A stretch of DNA of 32,063 nt, from positions 1 through 32,063 of the forward strand of contig PLZC01000062.1 in assembly GCA_003151985.1 (NCBI GenBank), in the 5' to 3' direction. This DNA comes from Acidobacteriaceae bacterium (lineage in GTDB: Bacteria > Acidobacteriota > Terriglobia > Terriglobales > Acidobacteriaceae). The first letter of the stretch is position 1. Every line of letters begins with the position of its first letter. Both the position numbers and the translations under genes were made by a program. This document shows, piece after piece, positions 16,229-24,344 of the stretch. Under the pieces are notes generated by a model. The model searched no databases, was not told the DNA's origin, and worked only from the letters and a program-made list of their open reading frames with translations.

Positions 16229-19200
16229 AGCAGCTTCGCGTGCATCCCGAACCTCAATACCAGCGCCGCGCCAGCGACAGAGCCCAAGCCGCTTCATCTA
16301 TCGAGGTCCGGCCGGATTCTTCAAGTGGCGAGCAGCCGATTTTCCGGCTGGATCTACTGCGCAGCCTGCAACTCCATCGCGGCCTGGCATTGGCAATCTT
16401 GCTGGCCGGCCTCGCGGGGGCGGCGGCTTATTTGCTGGCACTGTGGCCGCTCTATACTGCGCAGAGCCTGGTTTACATCCAGCCGGCTCCGCCACGGGTC
16501 ATGGACCTGGGCTACACAACACGATGGCCATTCGACACAAACACCTATGAGTCCTATATCGCGCAGCAGATGGTCCACGTCACCCGTTACGACGTGCTGA
16601 CCAATGCGCTGCGCAAACTGGAGCCCGGCGCCTGGCAGCATAAAAACGAAAGCGACCAGGAAGCCGCCGAGCGGCTTGCCCGGGCGGTCGAGGTCAAGCG
16701 TCTCGGCACCAGTTATGAGATGTCTATCGCCGCGCGTGCTTCCAGCGCGGCAATGGCCGCAAAGTTGTCCAACGCCGTCACTGCCAGTTATTTAGAGAGC
16801 GCTGCGCGGGAAGGGAAGTCAGGGAACACCGAGCGCATGGGCATGCTGCGCGAAGAGGAAGAGCGCGTTAAGGCAGCGCTGACCTCCGACCGCACCGAGC
16901 AGCATGAGTTGAACAAGAAGCTGGGCTTGGCTGGAGTGGGAACGAACGCCCCCGATCTCTATGACGAAGACCTGAGCCGGGTCCGCAACGAATTGGTCAA
17001 GGCGCGCTCGGCAAGCGACGAGGCAGCGGCCAGACTGGCTACATTGGATGGCAAAAATCCGCATTCATTGGCATCTCTGGACGCCGAGGCCGATCAGGTT
17101 CTCTCTGCCGATGCCGGCCTGGCGAGCATGAAGGTCACGCTCTTCCAGCGGCGGGCCACGCTCACTTCGCAAATGGCAAATCTGACGCCGAATCACCCTC
17201 AGTACAAGCAGGATGCGGAGGAGCTTTCGCAGATCGACAATACCCTCGAGTCAATGACCAGGGATCTGCGCTCCAAGGCATCCGTACGAATCCAGCAAAG
17301 GCTGCACACGGATTTGGAGCGAACCGCGGGGGAAGAATCGCGGTTGAACGCGCAATTGGGGCAAATGTCGGCGGCCGCGTCGGGTGTGACCCCGAAGATG
17401 CAGCGGGAAAACGATCTGGCAGCGGACATCGTCCGGTTGCAGAATCGTTACACTGCGGTAGACGACCAGTTGCACAACCTCATGCTTGAAGACGCAGCGC
17501 CCGCCTCCTCCTACATGGCAGCCGCGGCAGTGTCCCCGCTGCAGCCCGTCAAGTCCGGTGTGATGCGAAATACCCTCGCCATCGCGCTGGCCGGCCTGCT
17601 TCTGGGCATCATGGCCGCTGTCACTGCAAACAAGCTGGACCCGAAGGTTTACATTGCCTCCGACGTCGAACGGGTTCTGGGTTTTGCACCCATGGCCGTG
17701 CTGCCGGACTTTGCCCAGGTCTCAATAGGAGTGGCTGAAGAACACGTCTTGCGTCTCTCCTCCGGCATCGAGCATGCCCGCCAGCAGGGCAACTTGAAAA
17801 GCTGCATCTTTACCGGAACCGGACAGGGCACTGGCGTTACAACGGTGGTGACCCGGGTAAGGACGATGCTGGAGACGATGGGCAGAGCCACGGTGCTGGT
17901 AGATGCCTCTGGAACTCCGCCGCCGCCGGCACGCGCCAAAGGCGGGCTTGGCCTGAATGACGTCGCGAGCAATCTCGCAACCCACAGCGGCAGCCGGTCT
18001 ACGACACTGTTGCAGCAGTTGGCCGATGAGGCGGAAGCCGGAGAAGGGAGTCTGGTCCTCACGGATACAGCGCCGTTGGCAGTCTCCGCCGAAACCGAGT
18101 ACCTGGCTCGCTTCGTCGACGCCGCGATCGTAGTCATCGAATCCGGCGTCACCACCCGTGCAGAACTGCGGGAAGCGGCCGGCGCCTTGCAGCGGCTCGA
18201 AGTGGGCGCCGTGGGATTCGTGCTGAACCGGGTAGGACTGCAGAAGGCCGATGCGTCTTTTCGCAGTTCCGTTCGAGGCATCGAACTACATCTGCGTGCG
18301 CAGGGCCGCACCTATGCAAGGAGCACGGAAAGAAGCCGCCTTTCTGCCGCCGCTCCGCGGTCAACTAAGACCAACCGAAATTCAGAGGAGGCTAAGGCCG
18401 AGCCAAAGGTTGCGGAGCCCCCTGCCGGAAGCGAGACCGCCTCGTCGCAGTTCCGCCGCCGCTCCACTGACAGGCCCGCTCCTGAACTCTCAGCTCCTTC
18501 TCAAGCGCCGTCGCAGTTCCGGCGTCGCTCCACCGACAGGGCCGGCATCGGCATACCCCTTGCCGGGCCCCCCCCCCAGCCGGATTCCTCCGTTCCCCTG
18601 ATGCCACAAGAGGCCCCGGTCGAGGTCCGGCCGGCTAACCCGCCCCTCCCATTGGCGCCGCCACAACCACTTATCCGGGGCCGCGAGCCTGCCGTCGCGC
18701 CGCCACCCAGGACTACTGAGCCTCAAATTACCGTCGCCCCGCCGCCGGCCCCCAACGTGCCCTGGTATCGAGCCCAGGCAGCTCCGCAGCCAATTCCTGC
18801 GGCGCAACCTTCTCCGGCCCAGCCCGCTCCTGCCCAGCCCGCTCCAGCCCAAACCTGGGAGCGCATAGCCACCCGGTTCGATGACACACAGCCGGAGCCC
18901 GTCCCGGAAGAGTTGCCGCAGCCCGAACCCGCGGATACCCCGTTTGACTCGGCAACACGGATGACCGGCTTGAGAAATCTGATCTTTTCCCTGGGGATGA
19001 AGAATCCGAACATGCCCGCGGAAGAGCCCGAGCACGTTGCAGAGGTCCCGCCGCCTTTTCACCAGGCGCCGGAGCGGCCGGCATACGATCCCACTTATAC
19101 GCAGCAAAACTATACGCCCGCTCCACAGCCCTCTTCACAAAGGGAAACTGCCGCCCCTTCGAGGTTGGTTACTGCCCCGCCGGAATTCCTGCCGCCAAAG

Positions 19201-19332
19201 CCGGTTGTTGAGACATCGGACAAGGATCAGGAGTGGAACAATCCCACCAAAGGTCACCGCGACCGCCGTGATGCCTACGACGATGTAGAGATTTTGCCGT
19301 CATGGCGCGGTCAATACCGGAAGAAGAATTAG
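16225..19332 (+). CDS. Wzz/GumC-type polysaccharide co-polymerase with degenerate BY-kinase domain and proline-rich tail
   Basis: A 1035-residue protein of the chain-length-determinant family. One membrane segment near residues 55-75 and a second near 450-470 enclose a periplasmic region with coiled-coil stretches (about 190-410). The cytoplasmic part, about 475-700, corresponds to a BacA/Etk-type tyrosine kinase, but the Walker A loop reads TGQGTGVTT with Val538 where lysine is expected. The A' and B motifs remain only in outline (VLVDAS, LVLTDTAPL). From about 720 on it is disordered: SQFRRRSTDR appears twice (near 745 and 765), then come PAQPAPAQ repeats, with scattered tyrosines at the end instead of a clear Tyr cluster. 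It should control chain length with the Wza- and Wzy-like neighbours, but probably without ATP-driven kinase activity. Confidence 0.85.
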   Translation: MKQLRVHPEPQYQRRASDRAQAASSIEVRPDSSSGEQPIFRLDLLRSLQLHRGLALAILLAGLAGAAAYLLALWPLYTAQSLVYIQPAPPRVMDLGYTTRWPFDTNTYESYIAQQMVHVTRYDVLTNALRKLEPGAWQHKNESDQEAAERLARAVEVKRLGTSYEMSIAARASSAAMAAKLSNAVTASYLESAAREGKSGNTERMGMLREEEERVKAALTSDRTEQHELNKKLGLAGVGTNAPDLYDEDLSRVRNELVKARSASDEAAARLATLDGKNPHSLASLDAEADQVLSADAGLASMKVTLFQRRATLTSQMANLTPNHPQYKQDAEELSQIDNTLESMTRDLRSKASVRIQQRLHTDLERTAGEESRLNAQLGQMSAAASGVTPKMQRENDLAADIVRLQNRYTAVDDQLHNLMLEDAAPASSYMAAAAVSPLQPVKSGVMRNTLAIALAGLLLGIMAAVTANKLDPKVYIASDVERVLGFAPMAVLPDFAQVSIGVAEEHVLRLSSGIEHARQQGNLKSCIFTGTGQGTGVTTVVTRVRTMLETMGRATVLVDASGTPPPPARAKGGLGLNDVASNLATHSGSRSTTLLQQLADEAEAGEGSLVLTDTAPLAVSAETEYLARFVDAAIVVIESGVTTRAELREAAGALQRLEVGAVGFVLNRVGLQKADASFRSSVRGIELHLRAQGRTYARSTERSRLSAAAPRSTKTNRNSEEAKAEPKVAEPPAGSETASSQFRRRSTDRPAPELSAPSQAPSQFRRRSTDRAGIGIPLAGPPPQPDSSVPLMPQEAPVEVRPANPPLPLAPPQPLIRGREPAVAPPPRTTEPQITVAPPPAPNVPWYRAQAAPQPIPAAQPSPAQPAPAQPAPAQTWERIATRFDDTQPEPVPEELPQPEPADTPFDSATRMTGLRNLIFSLGMKNPNMPAEEPEHVAEVPPPFHQAPERPAYDPTYTQQNYTPAPQPSSQRETAAPSRLVTAPPEFLPPKPVVETSDKDQEWNNPTKGHRDRRDAYDDVEILPSWRGQYRKKN

Positions 19333-19346
19333 CTTTCAAAAAGCTA
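19330..19346. terminator. Small palindrome spanning both stop codons of convergent genes
   Basis: TAGCTTT-CAA-AAAGCTA is a perfect 7-bp stem with a 3-base loop. It contains the stop codon of the co-polymerase gene on one strand and that of the flavin reductase gene on the other. It could act as a weak bidirectional terminator, but no clear U-tract follows on either side. Confidence 0.3.
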
Positions 19347-20006
19347 CTTTGGGCGGACTAATTCAATCCGATCCCGCGTGCGAACCCACGTATTCCCCGC
19401 CATGCGGCCCACAGCATCCAATCCGGCCGGATCGACTCGGAAATCCTCCATCAGGTCCTCGCGAAGATGAAAACGGACCACTTCGCCCAGCACGATCACG
19501 CCTCCACCCGGCGCGCGGTTGGTGTAGATAACCTGTAGCAGCCTGCACTCCATTTGAGCCGGGGACTCGCCCACGCGAGCCGGCCGCACCGCCTCGCTCG
19601 CCACCGGCGTAAGCCCGGCCAGCGTAAATTCGTCCACCTCCGGCGGAACCTCGGCAGAAGAGGCGTTGGCCGCCGCGGCGATGGCCTCGCTCACCACGTT
19701 GATCACAAATTCGCCGGTTTCCTCAACATTGCGCAAGGTGTCTTTCCGCATTTCAGGACGGCCAGGCGCGCCAATGGATGCCGCGCGAAGAGTGGGACAA
19801 AAGAGGACCGTCGGCGGATTCGAGCCCACCCCGGAAAAGAAGCTGAACGGCGCCAGGTTGGCCACTCCCTCCCGGCTCATCGTGGAGACCAGCGCTATGG
19901 GCCGCGGCACAATCATGCCCGTCATCAACTTGTAGATTTGCCGCGGTTCGCAGTTGGAGGGGTTGATGCTGAGCATCGGGACACCCGAGAGTCTTGCTGC
20001 TTCCAT
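19344..20006 (-). CDS. Flavin reductase-like, FMN-binding split-barrel protein
   Basis: A 220-residue cytoplasmic protein. The motif sequence IVPRPIALVSTMSREGVANLAPFSFFSGVGSNPP is the classical start of the flavin reductase-like domain, which binds FMN. The following RKDTLRNVEETGEFVINVVSE and the later EC-type segment (MECRLLQVIYTN, GGGVIVLGEVVRFHL) complete the split barrel. Members reduce flavins with NAD(P)H for partner monooxygenases, or act as small FMN oxidoreductases; no partner is present here. A start at 19976 (MLSINPSNCEPRQ) is equally plausible because neither start has a strong ribosome-binding site. It converges with the polysaccharide operon, with only 11 bases between the stops, and is not functionally linked to it. 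Confidence 0.85.
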   Translation of the reverse strand: MEAARLSGVPMLSINPSNCEPRQIYKLMTGMIVPRPIALVSTMSREGVANLAPFSFFSGVGSNPPTVLFCPTLRAASIGAPGRPEMRKDTLRNVEETGEFVINVVSEAIAAAANASSAEVPPEVDEFTLAGLTPVASEAVRPARVGESPAQMECRLLQVIYTNRAPGGGVIVLGEVVRFHLREDLMEDFRVDPAGLDAVGRMAGNTWVRTRDRIELVRPK

Positions 20007-20157
20007 GTTGATAGCCTAGAGCATTTTATCGGCCCATCGCGTCTAATCCACATCGGGACTGATCTGATATTGAATATGACAAATTTGATGCTGGTCCTGA
20101 AATTCGTCAGCCAGTAACATTCCATGATGCACAATCGTTAGTAAGGGAGAGTCTGTC

Positions 20158-20829
20158 GTGCCGCGTATTCACTTTCAACTACAACTCGCCGAACTCAAGG
20201 ACAAGCTCCTTGCCATGGCTGCGTTGTCGCAGCAGGCGGTTGAGTCCGCGGTCGACGCTTATCTGCAACGGGACAAGGGCCTGTGCAAGTACGTCAAGCA
20301 AAACGAGACCGCCATCAACACCGCGCAACGGGAATTGGACGAGATGGCCTACGAGTTGCTGGCCAAAGAGCAGCCCATGGCCATCGACCTGCGCTTCATC
20401 CTCGCGGTCATCAAGATCAACGGCGACCTGGAGCGGATCGGCGACCAGTCCATGGGCATCGCGCGCCGCACCAAGGAGATTCTCAATGCCGAGGAGATCG
20501 ACCTGCCGGTGGACTTTGCCGCGATGGGCGAATTTGCCGGACGCATGATCCGTTCCGCGGTGCAGGCGCTTCTCGACGGCGACGCACGGCTGGCTGACTC
20601 GGTTCGCGAGATGGACGACGAAATCGACCGCATGAACCGCCGCGCTCACGCCGACCTGCTCAAGCTCATCGAGGAAAAGCCGCGTTATACGCAGCAGGCG
20701 ATGAACGGAATCCTGGTAGCCAAGAACCTTGAACGGATCGCCGACCACGCCTCCAACATCGCCACCGACGTAATCTTCTGGATTCGCGGCGCCGATGTCC
20801 GGCACCAGCTAAGCATGGCGATGGATTGA
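20158..20829 (+). CDS. phoU: PhoU, phosphate-signalling regulator
   Basis: A 223-residue all-helical protein made of two PhoU repeats. Each has the metal-binding acidic pattern, seen around RELDEMAYELLAKEQPMAIDLRFILAVIKINGDLERIGDQ (first repeat) and MDDEIDRMNRRAHADLLKL with ILVAKNLERIADHASNIATDVIFW (second). PhoU links the PstSCAB phosphate transporter to PhoR, damping the phosphate-starvation response. The start is GTG, supported by AAGGGAGAG seven bases upstream. No pst, phoR or phoB gene lies in the window, so the gene is separated from its usual operon; SixA and a Ppx/GppA phosphatase near the right edge are the only other phosphate-related genes. Confidence 0.95.
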   Translation: MPRIHFQLQLAELKDKLLAMAALSQQAVESAVDAYLQRDKGLCKYVKQNETAINTAQRELDEMAYELLAKEQPMAIDLRFILAVIKINGDLERIGDQSMGIARRTKEILNAEEIDLPVDFAAMGEFAGRMIRSAVQALLDGDARLADSVREMDDEIDRMNRRAHADLLKLIEEKPRYTQQAMNGILVAKNLERIADHASNIATDVIFWIRGADVRHQLSMAMD

Positions 20830-20855
20830 CCAGCGGCCTCTGGCGACCCACTGCG

Positions 20856-21046
20856 CTTAAGCAGACTGCGGAAAAACCCCATCTCTCAGGCTTTGTACGG
20901 GAAAAACTCCATCTCTTAAGGCTTTGTAACAGAGCACGACTTCAGTCGTGCCGATAAAGCCAATAAAATCAATGGGCTTTAGCCCCTGCTAATGCCCATT
21001 GGACCCAAATCTCTCGAAATCAATCCTTTTTCCGCAGCCTGTTAAG
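20856..21046. repeat. MITE-like element, type B, copy 1
   Basis: The terminal inverted repeats are CTTAAGCAGACTGCGGAAAAA at the left end (20856-20876, 21 bp) and its near-complement ending GCAGCCTGTTAAG at 21027-21046, differing by one gap and one mismatch. The core palindrome is at 20933-20952 and the GGGCTTTAGCCC hairpin follows. The block GAAAAAC-YCCATCTCT-AGGCTTTGTA is partly duplicated (20871-20929). The element sits just downstream of phoU. Confidence 0.75.
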
Positions 21047-21196
21047 CAGGTTCGGAAGAACTCCATCTCTAAGGCTTTGTAACAGGGCACGACTTCAGTC
21101 GTGCCGATAAATCCAATAAAATCAATGGGCTTTAGCCCCTGCTAATGCCCCGTCAGGACAATTCGCGGATATATCCCTCTTTCCGGAGCCTATAAG
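21042..21196. repeat. MITE-like element, type B, copy 2 (abutting copy 1)
   Basis: It begins at the shared TTAAG of copy 1 and carries the same internal order: ACTCCATCTCTAAGGCTTTGTAAC, core palindrome at 21086-21105, then CAATGGGCTTTAGCCCCTGCTAATGCCC. The outer repeats are decayed (GGTTCGGAAGA against CTTTCCGGAGCCTATAAG). The two copies therefore stand in tandem and share an end. Confidence 0.65.
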
Positions 21197-21198
21197 AA

Positions 21199-21229
21199 CA
21201 AAAAAGACGCGGTTTTTTTTGCCGCGCCC
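21199..21229 (-). terminator. Rho-independent terminator of the beta-mannosidase-like gene
   Basis: On the minus strand, GCGCGG, a loop of C plus eight A, and CCGCGT are followed by CTTTTTTG. The hairpin begins about 17 bases after the stop of the GH2 gene, the right place for an intrinsic terminator. Confidence 0.65.
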
Positions 21230-21244
21230 TTTCAAACGCACACC

Positions 21245-24088
21245 TTATCGGCCCGCCGGCACCGCCGTCTGTTGGAGCCCGGCATTCCAGGCGTCTACGG
21301 TCACCAACGCGCCACCCTTGGTCGCAGCATCCTTCCACTGGACATTGAAGTCAATCGTCTTCGTCTCCCCCGGCGTCAGCCAAAGGTCGTTGTCCGTCCC
21401 CCAGAAGGTCCGCTTCGTCCCTGCAATGTTCACATGCGTCTCGAACGCCGGATTCTTCCCGATATTCCGCACCTCAACCCGGACCACGCTTTCCGCATCG
21501 CTCACATCCTTGCGCGAGATCACTTTTAGACCAAGCGTTGTCGGTGTTGCCGCCACCTGAGGCCGGAGCCAGGGACCATTTTCGAACTTCAGCGAAGGCT
21601 GAGGCGAACCGCGATACTTGGTCCGGAAAGCCGAGTCGTTCATCAGCTTCAGGCACCGCGGCCAGTAAACCGACCGCGACAGCAGCTTGCCGTCCGCGCT
21701 CTTGGCCTCCGCCACCACAAAGAAGAACTTGTCTTCCAGGCCGTCGGGAATCGTAAACGCGCCCATCTCCATGCTCTTGGCAGACGGCCCCGCCGGTACG
21801 TTCATGGGCAATGTCTTGCTCCACAACGAGTGGAATTGCGGGTCCAGAATTTGCACCGATACAGAAACGCCGGCCAGCGCCGTCACCGGCGAATGCACCA
21901 CGCTCACCGAAATCGGAATCTTCTCGCCCTTTGCCCAAAGAAGTTCGGGAAGTTTCACCACCACGTGCGTCGGCTCGTAGGTCCGCTTGATGGTGTAATA
22001 CGACGACGTCGGTTGATTGAGCCCATCGACGAACATGAAGAACTCGATCGGCCACGGCACCGTAAACGACCACGGCATCAGCCCCGCCGTCACCGGATAA
22101 TTCGCCTGCGTCAGGTCGGAGAGTATCTGCGTAAACTCCGAGGCCGCCATCTGCGAATCCTCGCTGAATCCCTTCAAATCCACCTTCGCCACGTCGTCCA
22201 TCTGGTAAGCCCGGGCCCACATCAGCCGCGGCTCTCCGCCCACATATTCCAGGAAATGATGGATGAACTCCGGGTGTTGTTCCTGGTACCCTTTGTCGAA
22301 GATCGTCTGAAATTGACCCTGCAATTCTTTCGCATCCACCACTTCCAGAATCGAGTCGGCGTCAGGCATGTTATAGATTCCGGTCTCGCTGATAAACGGC
22401 ACCGACTTGTAGCGATGCCCATACCAGGTCGGATCCTGGTCGTAGTAGATATGCACATCTCCCGGGTCGGGCGTGGTGCGGATAAACATCCGGGTCCCGT
22501 CGAAATCGCGCACCGAGCGCTCCACGATTCCCACCACTGCCGAGTTGCCCGCGTCATAGGGATTGAATTCGTTTCCGCCGCACCACACTGCCAGCGAAGA
22601 GTGATTCCGCAGCCGGAAAATGGTATGCATCACCTGCGCTTCCCACACGTCCTGGGGCAAGATGGGCGCGTCCGCGTTGGCCAGCGGGAAGTCTTCCCAC
22701 ACCATGATGCCCAGCTTGTCGCACAGCGTGAAGAATTCGTCGGTCTCGGTATTCCCGCCGCCCCAGACGCGCAGCATCTGGATGTGCGCGGCTTGAGCTT
22801 GGGCCAGCACCAACTGGTATCTGTCCGCCGGCAGATGCAGCAGCACATCCAGCGGCCACGCCCAGTTCATGCCTTTCACAAACAGAGGCCGCCCGTTCAC
22901 TACGAACTGCCAATTCTCCCAGCGGTCCTGCGTCTTCGGCCCCGGTGTGGGCACGCGTTCGATGGTCCGAATGCCAAAGTCGAACTCCATCCGGTCAATC
23001 GCCTTTTGCTGCCGTAGCAATGTCAGGTGGACCCGGTAAAGATTCGGATCGCCCATGCCGTTCGGCCACCACAGCCGCGGATTCGGCACCTCGATCTTCT
23101 CTTCAACCCAATTCCGCCCCTGCACCGCCTTCACCGGCCACGCCCGCTTCAGCGCCACGCGCGAAGTGCCCTTCTCAACCAGTTCCACCTGCAGCGACAG
23201 GTCCTTTTGCTCCGCCAGCGCAACCGCCGAGTCGCGCAGGGCCCCGAATTCCTTCTGGATGTCGGTGTCCAGCGCCGTTGTCTCCGCCAGCACCTCCACC
23301 TTCAGTTTCAGCGACGCATTGGTCCCCGACGCCTTCTCCGTAACCAGAAACGGCCGCGCCAGGTGCACCTTCGGCGTCAACTCCAGCCGCACGCCTTGCC
23401 AAATCCCAAGCGGCTCAATCTCTTTGGGGTCGATGCCGCTGCCGCCGGTCACATATTTCTGTCCGCCGTTCACCCCCCAGGGCTCGGCGGTCTTTCCGTT
23501 GCCGTAGTTATCCGGGTCCCAGGTCTTTTCCCCGTAACTGCCCGCTTTCACCTCGACCACGATTTCGTTTTGCTTGCCCTGCTCGATCCACTTGCTCACT
23601 TCCACATGCGGCCCGCCAAACATGCCCTCGTGGCGCCCAACCAGCGTCCCGTTCAGCCAGATCTTCGTGTGATAGCCCGCGCCGTCGAAGCAGAGAAAAA
23701 CGTAATCGTCCTTCGCTCCTGCCGGAACCTCGAAGTGCCGCCGGAAGTACCACACCTTGTCCGGAACCCATTTGTACTTCTGCGTATTCATGTGCGCATA
23801 GGGATACGGCAACTCCCCGGCCTTGTAAAGCGCCCATTGCACGGAAGTAGGCACCTCGGCCTTGACCCATTTCTGCTGGCCCAGGTCTGCAACAGCGGCT
23901 ATTCCCGCATCCCGCGAGCCCAATTCCCAATCGCCGTCCAGCGAAAGATGTTGGTCTCCCTGCCGGGCGTCCACGTAAAAGGGTTGCCAAAGGGTTTTTT
24001 CGCTTGCCTGCTGCGCATTCACCAACTGGTGCCCCATGCTGAACAGCACAATTGCCATAACTGCCGCGCCACAAAATCTCGTTCTCAT
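21245..24088 (-). CDS. Secreted GH2 beta-mannosidase-like glycoside hydrolase
   Basis: A 947-residue exported enzyme with a signal peptide (MRTRFCGAAVMAIVLFSMG, cleavage near VNAQQ). The N-terminal sugar-binding domain has LDGDWELG and FDGAGYHTKIWLNGTLVGRHEGMFGG. An Ig-like domain then ends in FGIRTIER, and the barrel carries GMNWAWPLDVL, MLRVWGGGN and the acid/base Glu in WCGGNEF. The nucleophile Glu follows in FISETGIYNMP. Counted from an upstream GTG at 24094 these are Glu509 and Glu570; from the chosen ATG they are 507 and 568. WGGGN and WCGGNE are typical of beta-mannosidases of GH2, which release mannose from the non-reducing ends of beta-mannosides. The ATG at 24088 is supported by GGAGAG five bases upstream. 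The C-terminal half holds further beta-sandwich domains. Confidence 0.88.
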   Translation of the reverse strand: MRTRFCGAAVMAIVLFSMGHQLVNAQQASEKTLWQPFYVDARQGDQHLSLDGDWELGSRDAGIAAVADLGQQKWVKAEVPTSVQWALYKAGELPYPYAHMNTQKYKWVPDKVWYFRRHFEVPAGAKDDYVFLCFDGAGYHTKIWLNGTLVGRHEGMFGGPHVEVSKWIEQGKQNEIVVEVKAGSYGEKTWDPDNYGNGKTAEPWGVNGGQKYVTGGSGIDPKEIEPLGIWQGVRLELTPKVHLARPFLVTEKASGTNASLKLKVEVLAETTALDTDIQKEFGALRDSAVALAEQKDLSLQVELVEKGTSRVALKRAWPVKAVQGRNWVEEKIEVPNPRLWWPNGMGDPNLYRVHLTLLRQQKAIDRMEFDFGIRTIERVPTPGPKTQDRWENWQFVVNGRPLFVKGMNWAWPLDVLLHLPADRYQLVLAQAQAAHIQMLRVWGGGNTETDEFFTLCDKLGIMVWEDFPLANADAPILPQDVWEAQVMHTIFRLRNHSSLAVWCGGNEFNPYDAGNSAVVGIVERSVRDFDGTRMFIRTTPDPGDVHIYYDQDPTWYGHRYKSVPFISETGIYNMPDADSILEVVDAKELQGQFQTIFDKGYQEQHPEFIHHFLEYVGGEPRLMWARAYQMDDVAKVDLKGFSEDSQMAASEFTQILSDLTQANYPVTAGLMPWSFTVPWPIEFFMFVDGLNQPTSSYYTIKRTYEPTHVVVKLPELLWAKGEKIPISVSVVHSPVTALAGVSVSVQILDPQFHSLWSKTLPMNVPAGPSAKSMEMGAFTIPDGLEDKFFFVVAEAKSADGKLLSRSVYWPRCLKLMNDSAFRTKYRGSPQPSLKFENGPWLRPQVAATPTTLGLKVISRKDVSDAESVVRVEVRNIGKNPAFETHVNIAGTKRTFWGTDNDLWLTPGETKTIDFNVQWKDAATKGGALVTVDAWNAGLQQTAVPAGR

Positions 24089-24276
24089 CTGCACTCTCCG
24101 ATACGCCCATGAACCCTTCCGCCGGCTTTAGAAGGGCGCCAAAGCCGCCGGCATTCCCGGGGGAAGCCGTGCACATCGTGGGCACCTGATCCGCTGGCCC
24201 ATCGAATCGCAAGCAACAAGATTCCCGAAAGAAGAATGCAACCATCTTACCCCAAACCCCTAATCCCTACCCCCTG

Positions 24277-24296
24277 GTCCCTGTTCCCTTGTACGA
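24277..24296. repeat. Left copy of inverted CCCTGTTCCC-type repeat flanking the sigma-like gene
   Basis: TCCCTGTTCCCTTGTACG here is the reverse complement of the GGGAACAAGG/GGGAACAGGG tract found right after the stop of the sigma-like gene (25042-25079). The pair thus encloses that gene in inverted orientation. Confidence 0.4.
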
Positions 24297-24344
24297 TGAA
24301 TATTGGGGTGTATTGCCGAAGACCCCCGGACAGGAGTCCCCTCA

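Noticed and set aside
20018-20028. Solo end (TAGAGCATTT) of the 1335-type element
   Set aside because: The match is ten bases only, with no partner arm within 200 bases, so chance cannot be excluded.
20856-21196. CRISPR-like array between phoU and the GH2 gene
   Set aside because: There are only two repeats, they are long and share internal palindromes, and there are no spacers of regular length. The terminal inverted repeats fit MITE-like elements.
21830-24112. Long plus-strand ORFs (395 and 361 codons) opposite the beta-mannosidase-like gene
   Set aside because: They are His/Arg/Pro-rich antisense shadows; the minus strand has full GH2 motifs.
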